Below, piece after piece: positions 1 to 5,143 of a stretch of 5,563 nt of DNA. The stretch comes from Candidatus Rokubacteria bacterium RIFCSPLOWO2_02_FULL_72_37 (GTDB lineage: Bacteria; Methylomirabilota; Methylomirabilia; Rokubacteriales; CSP1-6). Numbering within the stretch: the first letter of the stretch is position 1; each line of letters starts with the position of its first letter. Below the pieces are notes generated by a model, which did no database searches, had not been told where the DNA came from, and worked only from the letters and a program-made list of their open reading frames with translations. The stretch lies in the NCBI GenBank assembly GCA_001790315.1, contig MGCE01000073.1, positions 6,544-12,106 on the forward strand. The letters run 5' to 3'. The translations under genes and the position numbers were made by a program.

Positions 1-30
1 CGCGTGAGTTGACGGCCCCCCCCCATCCGA

Positions 31-1890
31 TCAAACAGCGACGATGGCGGGATCGATGCGCGCGATCACGTACCCGGCGACGGCGCCGGCGCCGAAGCCC
101 GGCGCGAAGACGCGCAGCGGGCCCGCGATCACGCCCTCCCTCACGGCGTCGTGGAGCGCGATCGGGATCGACGCCGAGGAGGTGTTGCCCACCCGGTCGA
201 TGTCGAAGTACAAGCGCCCGGACGCGATGCCCGCGGCCTCGGCGTAGTGGATGACCATCGTCTTGTTCGCCTGGTGGGGCACGATCAGATCGATCGCGTC
301 GAGCATCGAGCCGGCGCGGCCCTCCGGGTGGGGAAGGGCCTTCAGCTCGTCGATCATCTGCTGGAGGTAGCGGCGCACGAGCGCACGCACCTCCGGGCCG
401 TACACGGTGATGTTGTTGTCGAACTCCGGGTTGGGCCAGATGATCGAATCCACCTCGCTCACCGGTCCGCTCGCGTACGTCTGGTAGTACTCGATGTCGG
501 GCGGCGCCGCGGCGGGCGCCGGGCCGACGACCAGCGCCGCGGCGCCGTCGCCGAAGATCATCCGTGACGTGCGGACGGTCCCGATCTTGTCGGAGAACTT
601 CTCGCCGCACACGACGAGCACCGGGCGCTCCACTTCCTGGAGCAGCCGGACCGCCTCGGACAGGCCATAGGGCAGTCCGGCGCACGCGGCGACGAGATCG
701 TACGAGGCGTGGGTCTGGAGGAGCCCGAGCCGGGCCGAGAGCCACGTCGCGAGCGACGGCATCATCTTCGTGGACGTGCAGGAGCAGAAGAGGACCGCGC
801 CGATCTCCTCCGCGCGCCGGCCGGACTTCGCCAGCGCCCCCTGGGCCGCGAGCAGGGCGCAGTGGTCGAGGTCGAGCTCGGTGTAGCGGCGCTCGACGAT
901 GCCCGTCTTTTCCTCGATCTCCTTCGCCGTCATCGGCGACCAGCAGTACGCGCTGTTGCGGATGAGGTCGTCGTTGGTGCACGCGTGCTCGCCCCGGTAG
1001 ACGGCGAGGGCCTCGATGCGGGGCATCACGCGGAACCTGGCGCGCACGTCGATCGGCGGGTACGGCGCCTCGGGCGGGCGCGCGACGGCGCCCGCGGGCC
1101 GGCGCAGGCGCGCGCGCCGGCCGCCCTTGACGCGACGGATGAACTGGAGGACGTCGTCGTTGCGCGGCTGGAACACGACGACGAAGTCGTCGTCGTGGAG
1201 CTTGCCGACCTCGATGAGCCGCGTCTTGCCGCGGTCCCAGCGGTACTGGTTGTGGAGCACCATCGCCTGCCGCATCAGCGCTTCCAGCTCGGGCACGCGG
1301 TGGCTGTGCTCGATGATGTCGTCCCAGCCGTACCCCGGATAGTCCGGATCCCAGGCGAGCAGGTGGTAGGTGAGGCTCTTCGGGTTTGCGAGGATCTCGG
1401 ACACGGTCGGCTTGATGGCGGGGAGCTCGTCGCCGGCGCCCTTCTTGTGCCGGAAGACGTCGAGCAGGATCCGCGAGATCCGATCCTCGGCGCCCTCGTC
1501 CCAGCTCGGCGCCAGCGCCCGGTAGCCGGCCTCGATCGTGGCCGTGAGCTCGGCGCCCTCCCAGCCGCGGAACACGGGCAGGAAGACGTCGTCGCGATGG
1601 CGTGGCACGTCGCGCCAGCGTGTGGGGCGCTTGTCGTACATCGTCATCGCGTAGCGGTTCACCCAAAAGAGGTGGAGCGCGAGGTCGCGGAGCAGATCGT
1701 AGCGCCCGGCGTAGGCGTGCGCGTCCAGACGCGCGGCGACGTCGGTCTCCGTCGGCGCCTTCTGCTCGAAGTCGCGCTTGATGACCGCGGCGAACTGCTC
1801 GAGCGTCTCGAAGACCGAGAAATCGAGCGCGGGGAAGAAGTTGAAGGGGAAGACGATCCGCCCGTAGCGATTGATCACGAACGGCTTCAT
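31..1890 (-). CDS. Ketoacyl-ACP synthase III (FabH-like) with long N-terminal extension
   Basis: Thiolase-fold condensing enzyme of 619 residues. The C-terminal part (about residues 290-612) has the KAS III layout: nucleophile C403 in VAACAG, H539 in VPHQAN, N569 in VGNTSSAS and a glycine-rich GFGAG turn at 598-602. KAS III enzymes join an acyl-CoA primer to malonyl-ACP by decarboxylative Claisen condensation; the substrate of this one is unknown. Ordinary FabH is about 320-370 residues, so residues 1 to about 255 are extra. That region has no motif I recognise; it is rich in aromatic and charged residues (for example HLFWVNRYAMTMY near 73-85), and a basic, Pro/Arg-rich linker (about 255-280) joins it to the synthase. 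The frame stays open a further 98 codons upstream, but that stretch lies antisense to the divergent gene and is low-complexity. The ATG at 1890 has GGAG seven bases upstream and begins MKPFVINRYG, so it was chosen. The family is certain; the role of the fusion is not. Confidence 0.9.
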   Translation of the reverse strand: MKPFVINRYGRIVFPFNFFPALDFSVFETLEQFAAVIKRDFEQKAPTETDVAARLDAHAYAGRYDLLRDLALHLFWVNRYAMTMYDKRPTRWRDVPRHRDDVFLPVFRGWEGAELTATIEAGYRALAPSWDEGAEDRISRILLDVFRHKKGAGDELPAIKPTVSEILANPKSLTYHLLAWDPDYPGYGWDDIIEHSHRVPELEALMRQAMVLHNQYRWDRGKTRLIEVGKLHDDDFVVVFQPRNDDVLQFIRRVKGGRRARLRRPAGAVARPPEAPYPPIDVRARFRVMPRIEALAVYRGEHACTNDDLIRNSAYCWSPMTAKEIEEKTGIVERRYTELDLDHCALLAAQGALAKSGRRAEEIGAVLFCSCTSTKMMPSLATWLSARLGLLQTHASYDLVAACAGLPYGLSEAVRLLQEVERPVLVVCGEKFSDKIGTVRTSRMIFGDGAAALVVGPAPAAAPPDIEYYQTYASGPVSEVDSIIWPNPEFDNNITVYGPEVRALVRRYLQQMIDELKALPHPEGRAGSMLDAIDLIVPHQANKTMVIHYAEAAGIASGRLYFDIDRVGNTSSASIPIALHDAVREGVIAGPLRVFAPGFGAGAVAGYVIARIDPAIVAV

Positions 1891-1901
1891 GGTGCCGCTC
1901 C

Positions 1902-1929
1902 AGTATAATGCATCCATGGCGATCCTCAA
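1902..1929 (-). promoter_or_regulatory. Candidate sigma-70-type promoter for the KAS III fusion gene
   Basis: Read on the minus strand, TTGAGG (1929-1924) and TATACT (1907-1902) are separated by 16 bp, a reasonable housekeeping-type match. The predicted start, around 1895, is only about five bases before the ATG. That would leave the GGAG at 1901-1898 outside the transcript. Either the message is nearly leaderless, or the true promoter lies further upstream inside the divergent gene. Confidence 0.35.
1904..1909 (+). promoter_or_regulatory. Perfect TATAAT -10 box before the thioredoxin-fold gene
   Basis: TATAAT is rare by chance in such GC-rich DNA. Here it ends seven bases before the A of the ATG at 1916, which is where transcription would be expected to start. 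There is no Shine-Dalgarno sequence before this ATG, so a leaderless mRNA is consistent. No convincing -35 hexamer is visible at 16-18 bp spacing, and there is no extended TG motif. It overlaps the minus-strand TATACT, so the two promoters would be mutually exclusive at any moment. Confidence 0.4.
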
Positions 1930-2566
1930 CGACCGCGACCGCAGCGCCGTGCAGCAGGAGCTCGCGAAGCTCACCGGTCCCGTGAAGCTCGTCGTGTTCT
2001 CGCAGGAGCTCATCGCGGGCGATCTCTGCCGGCAGAACGAGGCGCTGGTGCGCGAGGTCGCCGAGCTCAGCGACGCGATCACCGTGGAGGTCCTGAACCC
2101 GGCGATCGACCGGGAGCGCGCCGCCGCGTACGGTGTCGACCAGGTGCCCGCGATCGTGGTCGAAGGCGCGCGCGACTGGGGCATCCGCTTCTACGGGATC
2201 CCGATGGGCTACGAGTTCAGCAACCTCATCGACGCGATCATCGTCGCCTCGACGGGCGAGCCCGCGCTGAGCGAGGCGACGAAGGCCTCGCTCCAGACCC
2301 TCGCGGCCGACGTCGAGATCAAGGTCTTTTCGACGCCCACCTGACCGCACTGCCCCCGGGCCGTGCGCCTGGCGCAGCACATGTCGGTCGCCTCGGACCG
2401 GGTCCGTTCGACCGTGATCGAGGCCACGGAGTTCCCCGAGCTGTCGCGCGCCTACCACGTGATGGGCGTGCCGAAGGTGGTCATCAACGACCGCGTCCAG
2501 TTCGAGGGCGCCGTGCCCGAGGCGGAGTTCCTCGGCGCCGTGCTCAAGGCGGTGGAGGCCGCCTGA
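1916..2566 (+). CDS. Protein disulfide oxidoreductase-like selenoprotein (two thioredoxin folds, UPHC active site)
   Basis: Glutaredoxin-like two-domain protein of the PDO family, 216 residues when the TGA at 2342-2344 is read as selenocysteine; archaeal PDOs are similar in length (about 226). Domain 1 (about 20-115) has the thioredoxin fold with cis-proline P78 (QVPAI). Its usual CxxC is degraded to G35-D-L-C38. Domain 2 (about 130-214) begins KVFSTPT, followed by U143-P-H-C146 and PRAVRLA, and has the cis-proline motif MGVPK (P186). TGA sits exactly at the catalytic, nucleophilic Cys position; no frame change occurs and the rest of the fold is intact up to the TGA stop at 2566. Expected role: cytosolic thiol-disulfide or hydroperoxide chemistry using a selenolate. 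The start ATG at 1916 gives MAILNDRDR, typical for the family; the upstream ATG at 1889 overlaps the divergent start. The alternative is a recent pseudogene caused by one TGC-to-TGA change, which leaves 142- and 68-residue pieces. Family assignment is strong; selenocysteine is inferred. Confidence 0.78.
2342..2344 (+). other. In-frame UGA, probable selenocysteine codon
   Basis: Codon 143 of the thioredoxin-fold gene. Neighbouring codons read T-P-T-[UGA]-P-H-C-P-R-A-V, against the TPTCPxCPRAV expected for the C-terminal redox site of this family. UGA differs from both Cys codons only in the third base. Position, unbroken frame and a downstream hairpin favour recoding over termination. Confidence 0.72.
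2350..2377 (+). promoter_or_regulatory. Candidate bacterial SECIS hairpin
   Basis: RNA hairpin just after the UGA. The outer stem CUGC (2350-2353) pairs with GCAG (2374-2377). A small internal loop (CC on the 5' side, C on the 3' side) follows. The inner stem CCGGGC (2356-2361) pairs with GCCUGG (2367-2372), including one G-U wobble. The apical loop is CGUGC (2362-2366). Seventeen bases separate the UGA from the loop, and the second loop base is G. Both agree with the bacterial SECIS rules as I recall them (loop 16-37 nt from UGA, 3-14 nt long, G within its first two bases). Folding was done by hand; a smaller GCGC/GCGC hairpin (2365-2375) competes, and GC-rich DNA forms stems easily. Confidence 0.5.
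2554..2558 (+). promoter_or_regulatory. GGAGG ribosome binding site supporting a CTG start
   Basis: GGAGG lies within the last codons of the thioredoxin-fold gene, four bases before CTG 2563. The spacing is slightly short, but it is the only Shine-Dalgarno match placed to serve a start that keeps the YGTL motif of the next protein. Confidence 0.5.
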
Positions 2567-2931
2567 GCGAACTGCTGTTCGCGTACGGCACGCTGATGCG
2601 CGGCTACCCGCTGCACCGCGTGCTCGCGCGCGGCGCGACCTTCCTCGCCGCGGCGCGCGCGGCGGGGCGACTGCTCGACCTCGGCCGCTACCCCGGGCTC
2701 GTGGCGGGAGCGGGCGCGGTGCAGGGCGAGGTCTACCGGCTCGACGACCCCCAACTTCTCCCGGTCCTCGATCGCGAGGAGGGGTACAATTTCGTCCGGC
2801 GTCGCGCCCTCGTCACGCTCTCCGACGGACGGCGCGCGCGTGCGTGGATTTACGGCTACCGGGGACCGCGGGCGCGCGCGGTCCCGATCCCGCACGGAGA
2901 CTACCGCCGGGCGCGCCCGGCGAGCCCCTGA
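2563..2931 (+). CDS. Gamma-glutamylcyclotransferase-like (GGCT/AIG2 family) protein
   Basis: Small single-domain enzyme of about 122 residues. Family marks in order: FAYGTLMRG (6-14, the substrate-binding YGTL loop), GRYPGL (41-46), VQGEVYRL (53-60), LDREEGY (69-75), with E73 the probable catalytic acid/base, and AWIYGYR (94-100). Relatives cyclise the gamma-glutamyl group of gamma-glutamyl amino acids, amines or peptides to 5-oxoproline; the substrate here is not predictable. The first ATG (2596) would delete the YGTL loop. The frame extends back to CTG 2563, which overlaps the preceding TGA stop as CTGA and follows a GGAGG, so a CTG start is proposed. The overlap implies translational coupling to the upstream thioredoxin-fold gene and perhaps a shared role in thiol or gamma-glutamyl metabolism (inference). 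Confidence 0.82.
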   Translation: MSELLFAYGTLMRGYPLHRVLARGATFLAAARAAGRLLDLGRYPGLVAGAGAVQGEVYRLDDPQLLPVLDREEGYNFVRRRALVTLSDGRRARAWIYGYRGPRARAVPIPHGDYRRARPASP

Positions 2932-2945
2932 ACCGGGAGGACGTC

Positions 2946-4325
2946 ATGTCGCTGACCGCCGCCGAGCTCGTCAAGGCCGACCAGGACCACCTGATCCATC
3001 CGCTCCACCACCCCGTGGACAACGCCGAACCGACGATCTACGTGCGCGGCCGCGGCGCGACGGTCGTCGACATCGGCGGCCACGAGTACCTCGACGGCCT
3101 CTCCGGGCTCTGGAACGTCAACGTGGGGCACGGCCGCGCCGAGCTGGCGGACGCCGCCGCAGCGCAGATGAAGGAGCTCGCGTACTTCTCGGGCTACGTG
3201 GGCTCGTCGAACGTGCCGGCGATCACCCTCGCGAGCCGCCTGGTCGCGCTCGCGGGCGACATGCAGGCCGTGTTCCTCGCCTCCGGCGGCGCCGAGGCCA
3301 ACGAGTCGGCGTTCAAGACGGCGCGCTTCTACTGGAAGGCGCGCGGCAAGCCGGACAAGATCAAGATCATCGCGCGCCACGACGCCTACCACGGCGTCAC
3401 CCTGCAGGCGATGAGTGCCACCGGGATGGGCGCCTACTGGAAGATGTTCGAGCCGCGCGTGCCCGGCTTCGTGCACGTGCCGACCTGCTACCCGTACCGG
3501 CAGCAGGGCGTCAAGGCCGGCGAGACCGCCGGGCAAACGGCGGCGCGCGAGATCGAGGAGGCGATCCGGCGCGAGGGGCCCGACACGGTCGCCGCGTTCA
3601 TCGGCGAGCCGATCCACGGCGGCGGCGGCGTGATCTACCCGACCGACGACTACTGGCCGCGCGTGCGCGAGGTGTGCACCCGCCACGACGTCCTGCTGAT
3701 CGCCGACGAGGTCATCACCGGCTTCTGCCGGACCGGGCGCTGGTTCGCCACGCACCACTGGAACGTCAAGCCCGACATCCGCGCCTTCGCGAAGGGCGTG
3801 ACCTCGGGCTACCTCCCGCTCGGCGGCATCATGGTGTCGAAGGCAATCAAGGACGCGATGGACTCGGTCAAGCCCGAGGACCGCTGGATGCACGCCTACA
3901 CGTACTCGGGCCACCCGGCGTGCTGCGCCGTCGCGCTCGCGAACCTCGACATCATGGAGCGCGAGCGGCTCTGGGAGCGCGCCGCGAAGCTGGGCGAACG
4001 GCTCCACGCGGGCCTGCGCGCCGCGTTCGACGACCACCCGCACGTCGGCGACATCCGGGGCGGCAAGGGCCTGCTCGCGGCCATCGAGCTGGTGCAGGAC
4101 CGCGGCACGAAGGCGAACTTCCCCGCCGACCGGAAGCTCGCGGCGCGCCTGCAGGCCGAGATGGTCAAGCTCGGCATGATCACGCGCACGCGCCCCGTCG
4201 TGGGGCCGCATCCGGCGATGGGCGACAGCGTCTTTTTCGCGCCGCCGCTGATCGTGACCGAGGCCGAGGTGGACCGGATCGTCTCGATCACGCGCGACGC
4301 GCTCAAGGCCGTGCTCGGCGCGTGA
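2946..4325 (+). CDS. Class III PLP-dependent omega-aminotransferase
   Basis: A 459-residue fold-type I aminotransferase, normal length for the family. Visible landmarks are the cofactor-phosphate loop SGGAEANES (113-121), aromatic YHG (148-150), GEPIHGGGG (220-228), D254 in IADEVITGF (binds the pyridine nitrogen), Schiff-base lysine K283 in FAKGVTSGYLPLGG, and T319 in YTYSGHP. The N-terminal part (HLIHPLHHP, then GLWNVNVGHG) resembles the beta-alanine/putrescine/taurine:pyruvate transaminase group. It moves the terminal amino group of an omega-amino acid or amine to a keto acid such as pyruvate; the exact donor cannot be read from sequence. The start ATG has GGGAGG (2935-2940) five bases upstream; upstream in-frame codons lie inside the previous gene and look random. 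It follows that gene by 14 bp and overlaps the next one by four bases, so they are probably co-transcribed. The aminotransferase family is certain. Confidence 0.93.
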   Translation: MSLTAAELVKADQDHLIHPLHHPVDNAEPTIYVRGRGATVVDIGGHEYLDGLSGLWNVNVGHGRAELADAAAAQMKELAYFSGYVGSSNVPAITLASRLVALAGDMQAVFLASGGAEANESAFKTARFYWKARGKPDKIKIIARHDAYHGVTLQAMSATGMGAYWKMFEPRVPGFVHVPTCYPYRQQGVKAGETAGQTAAREIEEAIRREGPDTVAAFIGEPIHGGGGVIYPTDDYWPRVREVCTRHDVLLIADEVITGFCRTGRWFATHHWNVKPDIRAFAKGVTSGYLPLGGIMVSKAIKDAMDSVKPEDRWMHAYTYSGHPACCAVALANLDIMERERLWERAAKLGERLHAGLRAAFDDHPHVGDIRGGKGLLAAIELVQDRGTKANFPADRKLAARLQAEMVKLGMITRTRPVVGPHPAMGDSVFFAPPLIVTEAEVDRIVSITRDALKAVLGA

Positions 4326-4510
4326 GGCTCATCACCGCCCACCGCATCCTGATCGCCGCGGGCATCGCGTTCTTCGTCTTCTACGCGGTGTGGCAGGGGC
4401 GGCTCTGGACGGCGGGCGGCGGCGCGAGCGCGCTCGCGCAAACCATCGTCTCCGCCGCCGTCGCCGTGGGCTTCGTCCTCTACTACCGGACCCTCAAGCG
4501 GCGGTGGTAG
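4322..4510 (+). CDS. Small two-helix membrane protein of unknown function
   Basis: A 62-residue product starting at GTG 4322, which overlaps the aminotransferase stop as GTGA. Two hydrophobic segments (about 8-24, ILIAAGIAFFVFYAVW, and about 37-56, ending GFVLYY) are separated by a short Gly/Ala-rich loop. The protein ends in the basic tail RTLKRRW, which suggests both ends face the cytoplasm. No catalytic motif is present and I do not recognise a family. Support for a real gene: the coupled start, a hydrophobicity pattern very different from the arginine-rich shadow frames, and a clean TAG stop. It could anchor or accompany a neighbouring product, but nothing in the sequence says which. Confidence 0.68.
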   Translation: MRLITAHRILIAAGIAFFVFYAVWQGRLWTAGGGASALAQTIVSAAVAVGFVLYYRTLKRRW

Positions 4511-4552
4511 TGCGAGCCGCAGGCCGTCGCGGGGCTGGGGCCCCGCCGGCCG
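4510..4552 (+). repeat. Palindromic repeat, copy 1
   Basis: A 43-bp sequence, identical to 4575-4617. It contains an interrupted palindrome: GGCCG (4522-4526) pairs with CGGCC (4547-4551), and GCGGGGC (4529-4535) pairs with GCCCCGC (4540-4546). The loop is TGGG and TC is bulged. Its first base is the last base of the membrane-protein TAG stop. In RNA it would form a very stable hairpin between two genes, possibly attenuating or stabilising the transcript. It resembles REP-type dispersed elements. Confidence 0.85.
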
Positions 4553-4562
4553 AGGCGAGCCG

Positions 4563-4976
4563 ATGAACGAGGTCGTGCGAGCCGCAGGCCGTCGCGGGGC
4601 TGGGGCCCCGCCGGCCGTCCTGATCTACGACGACGAGTGCGCGATGTGCCGGGCGAGCGCGCTCTGGCTCATGCGCCTGGCGCTCACGGGCGGCGCGCTC
4701 GAGATCCTGCCGTGCCGCGCCGAGGCGCGGGCCACGCGCTTCCCGCAGGTGCCGGAGGCGGCGTGCCTCGTGGCGATGCAGCTCGTGCTACCCGACGGGC
4801 GCGTGCTCGCGGGGGCCGACGCCGTGCCCGAGCTCCTGCGCCGCGTGCGCGGCCTCGGCTGGGTGGCCGCGGTCTTCGCGCTGCCCGGCATGCGCCCGCT
4901 CGCGCGCCGGGTCTACGGGGGGATCGCGCGCAACCGGATGCGGATCTCCTGCAGCCCGGCCGGCCGCGCCCGCTAG
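4563..4976 (+). CDS. DCC-family (DUF393) thiol-disulfide oxidoreductase-like protein
   Basis: A 137-residue member of the DCC family (PF04134), small proteins named for a conserved D-x-x-C-x-x-C motif near the N-terminus. Here it is VLIYDDECAMC (19-29), with C26 and C29 as the presumed redox pair. The later family pattern is also visible: FPQVPEAA (60-67), GADAVPELLRR (83-93), and a C-terminal VYGGIARNRMRI. Precise biochemical roles of the family are poorly established. The ATG at 4563 has GAGG (4552-4555) seven bases upstream. Residues 5 to about 19 are encoded by the second copy of the 43-bp repeat. Removing 45 bp would restore a start reading MNEVLIYDDEC, so the extension looks like an in-frame insertion. 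It is the third thiol-related gene on this strand. Confidence 0.85.
   Translation: MNEVVRAAGRRGAGAPPAVLIYDDECAMCRASALWLMRLALTGGALEILPCRAEARATRFPQVPEAACLVAMQLVLPDGRVLAGADAVPELLRRVRGLGWVAAVFALPGMRPLARRVYGGIARNRMRISCSPAGRAR
4575..4617 (+). repeat. Palindromic repeat, copy 2, inside the DCC gene
   Basis: Identical over 43 bp to copy 1 and in the same orientation, offset by 65 bp with a 22-bp spacer. It lies within the first codons of the DCC gene and is read through in frame. GTC is present on both sides (4572-4574 and 4617-4619), possibly a 3-bp target duplication or chance. The palindrome lies at 4587-4616. Confidence 0.85.
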
Positions 4977-4993
4977 GCTAAACTGGCGTCGAC

Positions 4994-5010
4994 TGCCCAC
5001 GACTTGGGCA
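4994..5010 (+). promoter_or_regulatory. Upstream dyad, possible NtrC-type enhancer site 1
   Basis: TGCCC-N7-GGGCA is a 17-bp dyad with the TGC-N11-GCA geometry of NtrC sites. Its centre is about 138 bp upstream of the predicted sigma-54 start at about 5140. The inner bases (CCC/GGG) differ from the enterobacterial ACC/GGT, so another dimeric regulator is possible. Confidence 0.4.
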
Positions 5011-5023
5011 CGCGCTCTCGGCG

Positions 5024-5040
5024 TGCCCGCTCGGTGGGCA
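5024..5040 (+). promoter_or_regulatory. Upstream dyad, possible NtrC-type enhancer site 2
   Basis: A second TGCCC-N7-GGGCA dyad, 30 bp (about three helical turns) downstream of the first, so on roughly the same DNA face. Its centre lies about 108 bp upstream of the predicted start. Together the two could bind a cooperative pair of dimers. Confidence 0.4.
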
Positions 5041-5054
5041 GGCTCGTTGCCGCG

Positions 5055-5078
5055 CCGGCGCCTCGGAGCGCCGGGTTT
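5055..5078 (+). terminator. Weak candidate intrinsic terminator after the DCC gene
   Basis: CCGGCGC (5055-5061) pairs with GCGCCGG (5068-5074) around a six-base loop, followed by GTTTCCTCC. The stem is strong but the T tract is only three bases long. It lies about 80 bp after the DCC stop and before the sigma-54 element, a sensible place to insulate the amidase gene. Confidence 0.35.
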
Positions 5079-5112
5079 CCTCCAATTCCGCAGTTTCGGG
5101 CGCGTAGCAGGC

Positions 5113-5129
5113 CTGGCACGAAGATTGTC
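5113..5129 (+). promoter_or_regulatory. Sigma-54-type (-24/-12) promoter for the amidase gene
   Basis: The -24 element CTGGCACG is a full match to the RpoN consensus. After the correct spacing (ten bases between the GG and the -12 dinucleotide) comes TTGTC instead of TTGCW, one miss at the normally conserved C. The predicted start is near 5140, giving a leader of about 55 bases. Sigma-54 promoters need an upstream activator; the paired dyads at 4994-5040 would provide its sites. Confidence 0.5.
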
Positions 5130-5143
5130 TCCCTCGCCGGCGT

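Noticed and set aside
16..24. Run of nine C bases at the window edge
   Set aside because: A homopolymer in the short stretch beyond the KAS III stop; no feature can be tied to it and it may be prone to sequencing error.
1174..1197. Near-perfect inverted repeat with 11-bp arms
   Set aside because: Explained by coding: a run of Asp (GAC) codons followed by Phe and Val (GTC) codons in the KAS III gene, which are reverse complements of each other.
709..1908. 399-codon open frame antisense to the KAS III gene
   Set aside because: Rich in Arg/Ala/Val/Asp/Glu with no fold or motif; a typical shadow frame of GC-rich codon use.
1891..2184. 98-codon N-terminal extension of the KAS III fusion
   Set aside because: It lies antisense to the thioredoxin-fold gene, is Ser/Ala/Arg-rich without pattern, and the ATG at 1890 has its own GGAG.
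2342..2363. Frameshift or ordinary gene end with a separate downstream gene starting at GTG 2363
   Set aside because: The downstream part is in the same frame as the upstream part, so there is no frameshift. GTG 2363 has no ribosome binding site and would begin inside the second thioredoxin fold, after its redox motif.
2596..2931. ATG 2596 as the start of the GGCT-like protein
   Set aside because: It would remove the YGTL substrate loop that the frame encodes immediately upstream.
2901..4211. 436-codon open frame antisense to the aminotransferase
   Set aside because: Low-complexity shadow frame; the plus strand has an intact aminotransferase with all catalytic residues.
4510..4617. Two 43-bp repeats with a 22-bp spacer as a minimal CRISPR array
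   Set aside because: Only two units, the second read as protein-coding sequence, the spacer contains a start codon, and no cas genes are visible.
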